Shown here: piece after piece, positions 1-10,619 of the stretch
How positions within the stretch are numbered: the stretch's first letter is position 1
How the letters are laid out: every line of letters starts with the position of its first letter
NCBI GenBank assembly: GCA_024500155.1
Contig: CM044868.1
Location: 29,547,165-29,611,164, forward strand
Direction of reading: 5' to 3'
Source: Chenopodium formosanum
Taxonomy: Eukaryota > Streptophyta > Magnoliopsida > Caryophyllales > Amaranthaceae
DNA length: 64,000 nucleotides
Notes under the pieces: model-generated
What the model saw: the letters and a program-made list of their open reading frames with translations, nothing else
Told to the model about the DNA's origin: nothing
The model's database searches: none
Program-made: the position numbers and the translations under genes

Positions 1-279
1 ACAAAATTTAGTCGTTGTTATCTTAGTGAACCAAAATTCCCTATGCCAGGCATGTGGTGCGATTAAATAATTGTCGGCTATGCTAATAAGCAATGTAAAA
101 GTTCAAAAAATAAACTAAGTAAGAAAATTACAAAGTGCAACATATAAAGGGCAAACATCCCAGCTGAGGGTTTTTTTAATTATATTAACATTAAAGCAAA
201 GGACATTACAATGATGCACTATATAGTAAAGTTGATTTCCTCGTATCGGCTCTTAATTCCCCTAGGGAATCATTGTAAG
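1..279 (-). other. E1 region downstream of integrase, noncoding
   Basis: AT-rich sequence beyond the integrase C-terminus of E1. I see no LTR terminus or polypurine tract, so the 3' LTR should lie outside the window. Confidence 0.5.
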
Positions 280-1420
280 GGAGAGTTCAGACATAAACCT
301 TCTTAGGTTATCAGCATTCCATGGGGGGAGGTCCTTGCCATTAACAGTTTGCAAGCGAAAGGTTCCCGGGCAAATCACCTCTTTAATCTTGTAAGTCCCC
401 TCCAAATTTGGGCTTAGCTTTCCCAATGCCGAAGGCTTGCCAGAACCTCACACTTTCGGAGTACCCAATCACCTTTATCTAGGGGTCTTGCCTTGACTCT
501 CTTGTTGAAGTAACGAGTTATCCTTTGCTTGTATGCTATAAAGTGAAGCAAAGCATCTCCTCTTATCTCTGGGAGTAAGTCTAAGGCCAAAGGCTTCAAT
601 TGATCATTTTGGGTGAAGTCATAGAAGGTGACCTCTGATATAGGATTCCAACTTCTAAGGGGAGTATGGCATCACTCCCATACACTAAGGCAAAAGGGAT
701 TTGCCCCGTAGCTTCTTTTGTGGTGGTACAATTGGACCACAAGATCCTAGGCAAGTCATCCACCCAAGATCCTTTTGTACCTTCGAGCATTGTTTTCAGC
801 CCCTTTAGTATTGTTTTGTTAGTTGCCTCAGCTTGGCCATTTGTCTGGGGTTGGCATACGGCAGAAACCTTGTCTTGATCCCAAAACGCCCGCAATACTC
901 CCTAGTTGGCTCGCTGTTGAATTGTCGGCCATTGTATGAGATCAAAATGCGAGGTACCCCAAAGCGGGTGATAATGTTTCTCTAGATTAATTTTTGAACT
1001 TGTTTGTCGGTGATTGTTGCTACTAGCTTGAACTCAACCCACTTAGTGAAATAATCAACTGCTACTATCAGAAATTTCCTTTGCCCTGAGGCCACGGGGA
1101 ATGGCCCTAGGATATCCATGCCACAACGATCGAAGGGTAAGACCAATTGAACGCTTGTGAGGTTATTGGCCGGGATATGAGGCACATCAGCAAACAACTG
1201 ACACCTTTCACATCTCTTGACAATCTTAATGGCATCACGCCTCAGGGTGGGCCAATAGAATCCGGCCCTTAGCGCCTTTCCAGCTATAGTCCGCCCGCCC
1301 TGATGGCTACCACAAGCCCTTTCGTGGATTTCTCTAGGTACATAATTCCCCTCCTCCAGGGTGATGCACTTGAGAAACTGGTGAGTGAAATATTATTTAT
1401 AAAAGGTCCCCTCATGCAGC
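280..1420 (-). pseudogene. E1 integrase (broken)
   Basis: Remnant of the Ty3/gypsy integrase, which joins the cDNA to host DNA. Fragments read, in order: DRCGMDILGPFPVASGQ and VDYFTKWVE (first catalytic Asp in GMDIL), then the second Asp region reading ISYNGRQF, then NGQAEATNKTILKGLK with the catalytic Glu. A C-terminal part near 280-420 reads GKLSPNLEGTYKIKE and ends with a WNADNLRRF tail, as is common in Tat integrases. The codon expected to give Asp in SDNG reads Tyr (935-937). Several stops and frameshifts interrupt it, so no active product is possible. Confidence 0.8.
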
Positions 1421-1609
1421 ACGAACCACTCAGCCTATTTCTTAATCATCTTGAAGTCAGGGGTATTCTGAAGTAATTATCCTTTTAAGCATAGAATGAT
1501 CTGATCCATCCAAGTCTCCTCTCTATCAATTTTCATGATGGCGGGCCTTTGAGCACTTGGTTCTTCAAAAAATTTCCCACATGATATTCTGGGGGGCTAT
1601 CCCCTCAGC

Positions 1610-3290
1610 TGAGCTTACTGATTTTTTGAGCGGGGAATGTGTTTGATCTCATAGTTGTCAAATGAGTTTGTCAAACTTTCAGCCTTCTCAAAATAGGCTT
1701 TCATATTTTCCTCCTTCACTTTAAATTTCTTGTCATTTGCCCCACTATGAGCTATAAGTCTGAGCATACTTGAACTGACTTGATTTTCATGTATTGTCAC
1801 AAGTTTATCCTCAAGATGAGTGCTTCATACTCATCCTCACTGTTGGAAGCATGGAAGGCAAACTTAACAACATATTCGAATTTATCTCCCTCCCGGGAGG
1901 TGATAACTAGCCTAGCCCCACTTCCAGCCTTACTAGACGACCCATCCACATAAAGAGCCCAAGGGGTGGAGGTGTTCACTAGGGTAGGCGTGTGAGTGCA
2001 CTCAGCTATGAAATCAGCTAGAGCTTGGGCTTTGATGGCCTTGCGGGGCTCAAACTCAATTCCAAAATCAGCCAATTGATCTGACCAATCTGTCATCCGG
2101 GATGAATGATTTTTGCTCTCTAACACTTTCTTGATTGGCTAGCTGGTGAGAACTTTGATTGGGTGTGCTTGAAAGTATGTCTTTAACTTCCTGCTGGCCA
2201 TCACTAAAGCGTACACTACTTTCTCAAAGAGAGTATACCGCGTCTCAGCGCCCCTTAAGGCGTGGCCGACAAAGCATACATGTACTTGGCCTTCTCCTTT
2301 TTCAGGAATAAGGACCGCGTTCAGGGCATAGTCTGATATGGACAAGTATACGAATAATGTTTCCTTGGGGAGGGGGCTAACAAGTTTTGGGCTGTTCATC
2401 CAATGTTCCTTCAATTGGTGAAAAGCTTTCTCAGCCTCCTCATCCCACAAGAACTTGGGCCTCTTGAGGGCCTTGAAAAAGGATAAGCTCTTATCAGCTG
2501 ACCGAGATAGAAATTTCCCTAGCGCAACCTGTAAGGCGTTACACTTCTTTCACATTCCTGTGGGATTCTATGTCAAGAATGTCTTGAATTTTATCCGGGT
2601 TAGCATCAATGCCACGCTGATCAACCATAAAACCAAGGCATTTTCCGCGTTGCACCCTAAAGACATATTTGCTGGGATTAAGCTTCATCTTATATTTCCT
2701 AAGGGTAGTGAATGCTTCCTTTAGGTCCGCTATGTGGTATGAGCTTTCTTTACTTTTAACGATAATGTCAAAAACATAGGCTTCAACATTTCGGCCTAGC
2801 TGCCCTTTAAAGATTTTATTCATCAAGCACTTGTATGTAGCCCTGGCATTCTTCAAGTTGAATGACATCACATTATAATAGTAAACCCCTTGGCTAGTGT
2901 TGAAGGCAATGTGGGCTTGATATTTTCCGACATGGGTATCTGATGATACCCCGCATTGGCATCCATAAAGCTTAGGAGGGCGTGACTAGCGGTCAAATCC
3001 ACCAACCTATCAATCTTAGGCAAAGGATGATCATCCTTCGGGCATGCCTTGTTCAAATCTATAAAGTCCACACACATATGTCAAGATCCATTTGGCTTCA
3101 TAACAAGAACAACATTAGATAGCCACTCAATATATTGACATTCTCGAATGAAACCCGCTTCGAGAAGCTTTTTGACCTCAGCGACTGCATCTTTGTTTCT
3201 CTCCGTTCTAGTATGTCGGAGTTTCTGCTTGACGGGCTTGTAGCCCTCCCTGATATTCAACTCGTGCGTGATCACTTCGGGGTCTATGCC
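1610..3290 (-). pseudogene. E1 reverse transcriptase, RNase H and second RNase H (broken)
   Basis: Remnant of the polymerase block. The RT part reads CVDFIDLNKACPKDDHPLP, then AYVFDIIVKS where the YVDD active box is expected, then LNPSKYVF. RNase H follows with ETRYTLFEKVVYALV. A second RNase H begins with WALYVDGSSSKAGSGA near 1930-1960 and continues to about 1615; a second (archaeal-type) RNase H after the usual one is a hallmark of the Tat lineage. At least four stops or frameshifts break the frame, and the YVFD change would remove RT activity. Confidence 0.82.
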
Positions 3291-3525
3291 CGCATTTCAT
3301 CTGCTGTAAAAGCAAAGATGTCTTTGAATTCTGTAAGTACTTGAATGATTTTTTCCTTGAGTTGCGGGTCTAAGTTCTTTCCCACTCTCACAGTCCGAGC
3401 GGGGTCATCCCCCAAAGGCATGCTTTCATCCTCCTCAATAGGTTTAGGCCTACCGTATTGCTTAGGATCTCAACCATGTAGATGTTCATTACGGGGAGCT
3501 GGGGTTCATCAACATCCATTGTTTT

Positions 3526-3849
3526 CTACTTGGCCCCCTTATCATCCTGTTTGACCGAGTCTTCAGGTTGCTTCAAGCTATCTACATAGCATTTCCTTCC
3601 CTCAAACTGATCTCCATATATCTTCCCTACGGAGCAATCATCAGTCTTGAATTGAAGGAGTAATTTATAGGTTGAGATTGCAGTTTTAACCCTATTGAGT
3701 AAAGGCCGGCCAATGATCATGTTGTATGGTATAGGGGTATCCACAACTAAGAATGTGTGTATCAAGCTCCTCCTCTTCTTCTTTTCCCCCAGGCGGACGG
3801 GTAGCTTGATCATTCCTAGGGGGTAAACATGCTACCATCCAAAGCCAAC
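3526..3849 (-). pseudogene. E1 protease, distal half, cut by SOLO
   Basis: Continues the aspartic protease interrupted at 3849. It reads GMIKLPVRLG and then FLVVDTPIPYNMIIGRPLLN, typical of Tat proteases after the active site. Joining across the insertion restores the usual order (PLVG, then GFGW, stop, HVYPLGMIKLPV), showing that SOLO went into coding sequence. A TAG follows GFGW. Bases 3845-3849 (CCAAC) are the left copy of the target-site duplication. Confidence 0.8.
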
Positions 3850-4004
3850 TGTAGGGAATATTTCAAGCATTATCCCAAACTTGAATCCCACTGTGATCAT
3901 AAACTAAAGCATGGTGGCATCCAAAGGGAAGGAAGCTAGGGAAAAAGAGTCGCCAACAAGTTTTAAGAACTTGTAAACCGTTCACGAGGTGAAAGTTACA
4001 CCCC

Positions 4005-4027
4005 TTAACGATCCAAGAGATCGTTAA
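4005..4027 (-). other. conserved LTR hairpin (SOLO)
   Basis: Inverted repeat TTAACGATC / GATCGTTAA, 9 perfect pairs with a 5-nt loop. The same hairpin occurs in the E4 and E3 LTRs and, with different bases, in E2. Confidence 0.6.
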
Positions 4028-4411
4028 CTCCAATAGGTATTGAACCATGACTGGTAGTTCGGGGATGAAGGTACAAATCCAACCTAAAAGAGATTGAACT
4101 TGCCCTAATAATAGGCCTCTACTTTATTCTGATCGTATTCATGAGCGCTTTTTAACTAACATGCAATCAGTAGAATTAACCCTAAACCTGTTTAGTCTAT
4201 GTTGGTTGAATATTAATGCACAAATAAATCTATTATTAGCGATCACTTGAATTATAATCATATTAACTCTAAACAAGATTATTAATTATCTTATTAAGCG
4301 TGATTACAAGTACCAATTCCCTTTAAACATGCACAAAGGCGTGATCAAGCAATAAATAAATAATATCAAGCAACATAATAAATCATAATAAATTATAATT
4401 AAAATAATCAT

Positions 4412-5040
4412 CACTACAAGAAAATGACCTTTTAGTAGCGATTATTTTAACCTTTAGTATCGATTGTAATTGCAACAAAAATCTTTCCCAACGAATGGTC
4501 ATTTGATACAATATCCCTCGTTGCCTTAGCCTTTGGTAGTGGTTTTCAATATCGCTGGGGTTGGCCTCAATAATTGATACGAAAAACTACATCCAATCGT
4601 GGTGATTATTGTAGCGATTACAATCGCTACAAATGTTTAACTCATTTTCTTCAAAAAAAAAAACATGCGTATGATCTTTACAAGATTCAAACATGCAACC
4701 TCAAACTCTTATATTAAATGTTTCACCAATAAGCTATGACATATTTTATGTATTCTTTTTCAAACAATATTTATATATCTAGTGTTGAAAAGGCTTTTCG
4801 TATCGATTTTTAGGATTTAGTGGCGATTGTAAATGATACGATTTCTCAAAATTATATAAAGGTGTAAAAATAGTGTGGATATGTATTATTATGTTTTCCG
4901 TATCGATTTTATATGGGAAAACCATGGTGATTGTAAAATGATACGACTTCCTTAACTATTTCACAAACATACTTGTATATTGTAGCGAATAAACAAACGC
5001 CACGAAATAATCGCTACAAAAAGACATTTTTCTTGTAGTG
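4412..5040. mobile_element. non-autonomous CACTA-like element
   Basis: 629-bp insertion in SOLO. Left end CACTACAAGAAAA and right end TTTTCTTGTAGTG are inverted copies with the classical CACTA (CMC) terminus. It is flanked by the 3-bp direct repeat CAT (4409-4411 and 5041-5043), as expected for this superfamily. Subterminal sequences carry repeats of a short word around TAGCGATT or TATCGATT. No ORF of note. The homologous LTRs lack it, which shows the empty site. Confidence 0.9.
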
Positions 5041-5652
5041 CATGTTAAAGCATAATAGCAAGATATTAGGCATGGTACTAACAAGATTAGTAACATACCC
5101 TAGCATTTCACTAAACAATAAAAATCAAAACTTTAATTCTAACATGATACTAACATGAATATTAGGAAATAAAATAAGAAGCATCGCAGGAATCATAATA
5201 AGCATATTTGATATTATAACCTTTTCCCTAAACATAATACTAGGAATCATTGTTGTCATTCAAAACATCAAGAATCCTAACATGATACTAGGAATCATTA
5301 TAACAACATAGACATGATTTCTGTATCATAATATCAACAAAGCAATTAAAGCACTTACTTGGATGCCTCGTATCTCTTTCTAATAACAAAATACACACGT
5401 TAGTAAATTCAAGGAAAATAATAATCAAACAATTAAATAAAATAATTGAAAGAGAGATTTGGGACCAAACCCTCAGAAATTAAAACCTTTCACGTCTAGG
5501 TATGTCTAGATCTTGTGTATGAGGAATTTTGTTTGTAAAAGACTAGGCTAGAAAGAGAGAGAGAATCAAGGATTTCTTAATGAGAATTGATGAAAGAGAT
5601 CGAGAATAAGAATTGATGAGAATTGGTGATTGAAAACAAAATTTTAAGAGGC

Positions 5653-5660
5653 TATTTATA
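5653..5660 (-). promoter_or_regulatory. TATA box of SOLO
   Basis: TATAAATA on the minus strand, in the same context as the TATA box of the E3 and E4 LTRs, just downstream of the dyad cluster. Confidence 0.6.
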
Positions 5661-5724
5661 GAGAAAATCAGTCGGATGGATAAAAAAACGAATCAGAGTT
5701 TCGACGAGAATAAAACTTGATTAG

Positions 5725-5800
5725 CGCCAGACGCTGGTAATTAGCGCTAGGCGCCAAACCTTAGCGCCAGGCGCCAATGCTTAGCGTCAGGCGCTAATAA
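5725..5800. repeat. dyad-word cluster, GCGCC type (SOLO U3)
   Basis: Four or so copies of a GC-rich dyad of the form TAGCGCC-A-GGCGCTA or a close variant, lying just upstream of the TATA box. Same word as in E3. Confidence 0.75.
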
Positions 5801-6223
5801 TCAGTTTCACGTGTTTTTGTTTTTATCATATCTTTGATCCGGAAGTCCAAATAAGGAATATAATATGTCGTTGGAAATCTCTTGAATCCTACTTTCCAAT
5901 CCAATTTGATTCAGATTGAAATATTTTGTATATAAAAAGATATGATCGAAATAGTAGGACGGTGTCAATTTTGGATAGAGTTTTGTATCTCATTCATATC
6001 TTTTTCGTTATAGCTCGGATTTAATATTATAATATATCATTGGAAAGATAATTTCATGATCTATCCAACCATATAAAATTTGGATAAATATTACGAGACA
6101 CGAAAATAAAATCTGAATATATTCCACTTCGTACAAAACAAGGATTCTTAAAAAGAGTAGTTTTATTCAATTTCAAACTATTTAAAACTTAATTATCAAT
6201 CCTAACTCCATTAGGATTTAAAA

Positions 6224-6246
6224 GAACCTTCTAGAGTATTCTAGAA
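6224..6246 (-). promoter_or_regulatory. heat-shock-element-like array (SOLO, one unit mutated)
   Basis: Alternating TTC and GAA trimers at 5-nt spacing. Four of five units are perfect; one reads CTC on the minus strand. Corresponds to the perfect array in the E3 LTRs. Confidence 0.55.
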
Positions 6247-6661
6247 GACTATAATCAATCCTAATAGCTTTAGGAATGATAATTAATAATAGGCCCTCCC
6301 CTAGATCATTGGGCCGCATATAAAAACCAAATTGAGCCCAGTTTAGTATTTTGACCATAACTTCCTCATTATTCATCGGAATTGGGCTTATAATATATCG
6401 TTGGAATGGTCTTTTCAAGCCCTATCCAACTACACCATTATTGGACTCTTATCATGGACCAAACTAAACTGTAATGCACGTTTTTCATAAATAAGGTAAG
6501 AAAAGAAACATTTTCAAAAACAGAAAGAAGAGATATTTTAATAAAAACATCATCATCACTAGACTTTTCACACTTTCGCTTTGTTCGATAATCAAATGAC
6601 GTAAAAGGTATTCATCACTGGGTTTGGTTTTGGGGAGACACATTTGGGTGTCTACACCGAC

Positions 6662-7036
6662 TAATGGCTTGTCCAAGGGTGTGAGGTCTCCCCTGCCAAA
6701 ACGCATTTGCTCCAGGCAATTCCAAGTAATAATGTCAGCTGAACTCCCGCTATCCCCTAATATATTCTTGACCTTAGCATTGGCCAGCTTCATATGGATC
6801 ATTAGAGCCTTAGAGGGTCATCATGGGGCATTTGAATTTTCTTAGCATTATCATCCCCGAACACAATGATGGGGGTCTTTCGGGGTGGATGAGGGATTGC
6901 CAATATCGTAGATAGGTTCTTCGAGCGACTGCAAATTACTCTTGCGTGCCCTTTTAGACAAACCCCTGGAGGAAAATCCTCCGGCTATGACATTGATGCT
7001 CATGTTAGTGTCAACTGAGCTATGAGCTTCCTGCAC
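6662..7036 (-). pseudogene. E1 protease, proximal half with active site
   Basis: Reads NILGDSGSSADIITWNCL, with the retropepsin-type D-S-G-S-S motif, then LTPLDKPLVG ending exactly at the SOLO insertion. This half supplies the catalytic Asp of the protease that processes Gag-Pol. Upstream residues to 7036 form the variable linker from gag. Frame breaks lie in the linker. Confidence 0.78.
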
Positions 7037-8199
7037 AACCTTGAAAGCCTTGCTTCTTTGTTATCCTTTTTAGGGGACTTGAGATATCGATTAAGCTTTC
7101 CTTCTTGTGCTAGCTTATCTAGGGCTCTCTTGAGTTCTCTGCAGTTCCGAGTGGTGTGACCACACTCCCTATGATATTCACACCAGAGCTTCTTGTTCCT
7201 TTGTTCTATCGGCGTGTTCATTGGATTAGGCTTGGGGAGGATAGCCTTGTTCTTTATGTCCAAATAGATCTCACGCTTGGCAGCATTATACTTGAGTCCT
7301 TCATCATCACTATCACCCTCCTCGGTCTTTTATTCTTGTTCTCATGATATTTATCCTCTTGCTTTCTTTTCCCCTTGTTGTTAGCCATGGGTGCCTTGAA
7401 CACCTCACTTGCTTCAATGATTATTTTAGCTCTTTCCATGGTTTCAGAGAAGATACTAACTTTATCATGCCTAAGTTAAAACTTCAGCTTGTTAGACTTG
7501 AGCTCGAAGAGAAGGGCTGTGAAAGCAACATTATCTTGGAGGTCGGGGATGAGCTGAGACTTAGTGTTGAACCTCTTGATATAGTCTTTAAGACTTTCAT
7601 TCTCTCCTTGCTTCACCGTCATCAGATGAACGCCAGTCTTTGTTTGCCTACTCCCAGCGATGAAGTGCTTTTTGAATTGGGTAGCCAACATGTCAAACAT
7701 TCTTATGCTCCCTGGGGTAAGGTTGTTGAACCATGTATGGGCTATGCCTTTGAGAGTGGTGAGGAAGAATCTACACCATAAGTCTTCACACCCGATTTGG
7801 ACTCCCATCTGTGCTTTATAAGCGTTCAGATGGTCCGTACATGGTTCAACCAAGCTGTTAACAACCAAGCGTTCAAGGGGTAATTTATTCCCCTCCGCCT
7901 TGAAGTAGCTGAGTTAACCAAGTTGTTCCGGTACCTTGTTGATCCATGCCAAGAGTGAACCCTGGTTTGACCTCTCTGGGGGGATCATCTTCTTCTTTTA
8001 AATTCTCCCGCCTAGAGTTGATTATATCTTGGGTATCTAGAGTTCCTTCCCTTAGCCTTCGCTCATTGATTACCTTTCTTGCATCTCTTAGTTGATTTGG
8101 CTGCCTTGACTCCCGCCGGGGGTTGGGAGACTGATGTGGTTGAGAGCGACGAGATTCCTGATGCCGAGGCTGGGAGGAGGCTTGATTGAGATGGGACAC
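7000..8199 (-). pseudogene. E1 gag (broken)
   Basis: Remnant of the capsid/nucleocapsid gene. A hydrophilic Arg- and Gln-rich N-terminus (7885-8199) precedes a capsid-like part (7476-7868) reading DHLNAYKAQM, then LTTLKGIAHTWFNNLTPGSI, typical of retrotransposon Gag. A zinc-knuckle-like motif follows near 7150-7180: C-x3-H-x5-H-x4-C in WCEYHRECGHTTRNC, then RELKRALDKL, the usual Tat pattern. Stops and frame changes near 7440 and 7870 separate the fragments. Confidence 0.78.
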
Positions 8200-8487
8200 G
8201 TGAGGCTAGGCGTTAATCTGTGGAGCGTTACCCTGCCTTTTTTGCCCCCTTTAAGTGCCCTCAGGCTTTCCTCAAGGTTTCTGTTGATCTAGGCTGCTAG
8301 CTGATCCAAGTCACGGCGGGTGACTATCTGGGGGATGTTCACCTTGCCTACGAGGTCGTTCCCTGCCTAGGGGGTCACCTCCTCGACTATATTGGGATGC
8401 CAAGCCGAGAGAAATGGAGCTTGTCTAGTAGCATCTTGATATGTGCTGCGAGGACGCCTAGTGTTCACCATGACTTTTTGTTAGTTA
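8200..8487 (-). other. E1 leader
   Basis: Short untranslated or N-terminal gag-adjacent stretch between the PBS and the first gag fragment. No clear ORF or repeat seen. Confidence 0.4.
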
Positions 8488-8505
8488 TCTCCACAGACGG
8501 CGCCA
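8488..8505 (-). other. primer-binding site of E1
   Basis: Minus strand reads TGGCGCCGTCTGTGGAGA two bases after the LTR end, the usual position and form of a tRNA primer-binding site. I do not assign the tRNA. Confidence 0.7.
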
Positions 8506-8507
8506 CC

Positions 8508-8937
8508 TGTTTCTAGAAATAGAATACTCCTCGGTGTTAGGTTAATAATATCAAGATTTCTTAAGGCTAAGTTCAATGAATGACCAAACGTCCTTCCGCT
8601 CCACCTTGCTGTTCGAGAGCTAGGCCTGCAAAAGGGAGAAGGTTAACTGCCTCGGGAGTGTGACCCGGGAAAGCCTCTCCGATATTTAAGTCAGTGAATG
8701 CACTTTCTAGAGAGAGAAAGTAGAGAGAGAGTACATTAGAGACAGAAAGTAGAGAGAGAAGGTTAGAGAATTAGGAAAAAGTTACCATCATTAATGACTA
8801 GAAAGCTATTTATAGATGTACTTTTAGGTGGCAGAAGTTGTACTTAGTTGTACAAATTAAGGGTAAATTCGTACTTTGCTCTGACTAGTGATGGGCTAGA
8901 TCATGAAAGGGTATTTTCGTAATTCCAAGTCAATGGG
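8508..8937 (-). mobile_element. E1 5' LTR, proximal part
   Basis: Begins (plus strand) TGTTTCTAGA directly beside the PBS, so on the minus strand the LTR ends in CA. A TATA-like TATTTATA lies at 8817-8824, and GA-rich low-complexity sequence at 8700-8760. The LTR is cut at 8937 by AT (TSD ATGGG) and continues at 19186. Confidence 0.7.
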
Positions 8938-10011
8938 TGACAAGGTAAAGCCGTATCCCCTAATCAAAAATAATTCCGAAGTCCTTTAACTAAAGTAGAT
9001 AGGGAAGTAGGGTCGATCTCCACAGGGAAACAAGTCTTTTTACTCCTAATTAATTATTATACTCTAAATTATCTAAGTAACCAATATTAATATTCGAACA
9101 AGAAACTAAACTACTAAGATTGAGAATAGAGAGAAAACAATATATGAAAGGATCTAGGGTATAGGTTCACCAATAAATAATATTCCAGGGTAAAACATGG
9201 TAATCAATCATTAACATTGCATAAATAACACGATTAACAGGCTCTCGCAATTTATTAATCACCATAGATCTAACAGGCTTTCGCAATTTACTAGATCTAA
9301 GTTCTTATTGAAAATAGTCTTTAATATCAAATTAACATCTGCTCGATTCATCAATTTAATATTGCTATACTTTTACAAGCCGCAATTGTAAAACGTTAAA
9401 ACAATTCAATAAGAAATTATCATGCAATACCAATAATCAATAATAGTCAATCATCAATGCATCAATTAACCAGATTGTAAAGGGATTTCACTAAGTATTA
9501 CAATCACACAATAAATTTACCGGTATTAAATCTCATCTCTCGAATCTCGATTTAATCATTTATAAATTAATCTGCCTATTGAAACTAGACCTAAACATTA
9601 ATTCTTATCTGTCGAATCTCGAATTAATGTTGTCAAACTCATGCATAAAAGATAGGCCTAATCTAGTCACAGAGCATTAAATCAATCAATAGGAAATAAA
9701 TCTAGCATTGATAGTTAACAACAACAAATTACCCCTTCATATTATTTATGGATCCCCATAAACCCTAGAAATTAAACTACTCACAAATCATTATGACTAA
9801 ACTAATCAAATAAATAAATAAAAGCATAATCAAGGAAGCAAATAAAATAACTGAAATTAAAAGGGAAGAAATTGTTACCAAAAAGTAATATGGAATTAAT
9901 GGAAGAATTAAGAACAAAAGTTGAGAGAAAGGATTCTAAGAGAATAATTAAGAGAGTAAAAAAAGAGTAAAAAGAGAGAAGAAGAGATACTAAAATTGTA
10001 TTACGGAGGAG

Positions 10012-10019
10012 TATTTATA
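10012..10019 (-). promoter_or_regulatory. TATA box, AT 3' LTR
   Basis: TATAAATA on the minus strand. The matching site in the other LTR is 18586-18593. Confidence 0.6.
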
Positions 10020-10081
10020 CTCCGTACAAAGTCCTAAACTAAAACAAATTAAAACGACGTTAAGCGTCCACTAATAAATAC

Positions 10082-10245
10082 ACGCGCCCGATTAGGCGAG
10101 CCACCGCCCGATCGGGCGCGCCTTTTTGCTCCCTAATACTATTCTCGTGCCCGGCCGGGCGCGTCACCGGGCGCCAGCCTAAGCTTCTCCCGCCTGGCCT
10201 GGCGCGCCTCCGGGCGCTAGCCTCTTTGGTCGGGCGGCTCATTTT
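10082..10245. repeat. dyad-word cluster, CGCCCG type (AT U3, left)
   Basis: Several copies of CGCCCGATCGGGCG and variants such as GCCCGGCCGGGC, about 60-230 bp upstream of the TATA box. Confidence 0.8.
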
Positions 10246-10606
10246 GGCTACTATTTGGACTTCGATTGGGCTCCAATTCTTCGGGCCAATCTGGATTTCC
10301 TCTTCCGGTCTTGAATACTCGGTCTAAATGCCCCGGTATCACCTATACCGAGCCCTTAATCACACGGTTCGATGGCTCTAGTCAGCCCTGGGCTATAGAA
10401 TCTGGTCGTGCTTCTCCAATGTTCGTGATTGCTCCAAAATATCTCGGGAAAATACTCTAAAAGCATAAATCCCTGCAAAAGTCAACCAAATATACGAAAA
10501 CACTAGAAAACACCAATTAGTAATAAAAGTGGCTCTAAAGAGCCAAAAACACTACTAATTATGACCAAGGGACGGGGGTAAAATACTGTATAAAATAGAC
10601 ACATTA

Positions 10607-10619
10607 AACTCCCCCAAGC
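10607..10619 (-). other. polypurine tract of AT
   Basis: Minus strand GCTTGGGGGAGTT abuts the 3' LTR, the expected priming site for plus-strand DNA synthesis. Confidence 0.7.

Larger units (their letters stand above)
3850..6656 (-). mobile_element. SOLO: solo LTR of the E3-type Tat family
   Basis: Minus-oriented LTR homologous to those of E3 and E4, with ends TGTAGGGAAT... and ...GTGTCTACA. It has no adjoining PBS, PPT or internal region and sits inside E1's protease. Flanking 5-mers are CCAAC (3845-3849) and CCGAC (6657-6661), a TSD with one mismatch. The expected origin is recombination between the LTRs of a full element. It carries the GCGCC-type dyad cluster of E3. Its length beyond about 2 kb is partly explained by the CACTA element at 4412-5040. 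Confidence 0.88.
1..8937 (-). mobile_element. E1: decayed Tat-lineage Ty3/gypsy element (outermost host)
   Basis: Minus-strand Ty3/gypsy element. Reading leftwards from a PBS at 8505 it has gag, protease, RT, RNase H, a second RNase H and integrase, the order of the Tat lineage. Its 3' LTR lies left of the window. The 5' LTR runs from 8508 to 8937 and resumes at 19186-19241 after AT, where E4 interrupts it again. SOLO (3850-6656) splits the protease. Many stops, the RT box read as YVFD and an integrase catalytic Asp changed to Tyr show it is dead. As host of three independent insertions it is the oldest layer visible. Confidence 0.85.
8938..10606 (-). mobile_element. AT 3' LTR
   Basis: 1669-bp LTR, minus orientation, homologous along its length to 17525-19180. 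On the minus strand it begins TAATGTGTC (the partner begins TGATGTGTC) and ends CTTTGTCA. TATA box at 10012-10019. A dyad cluster lies upstream of the TATA box. Confidence 0.9.

Noticed and set aside
3850..6656. SOLO as the true 3' LTR of E1
   Set aside because: It lies in the middle of E1's protease, has its own TSD, and matches the E3/E4 LTRs rather than E1's LTR at 8508.
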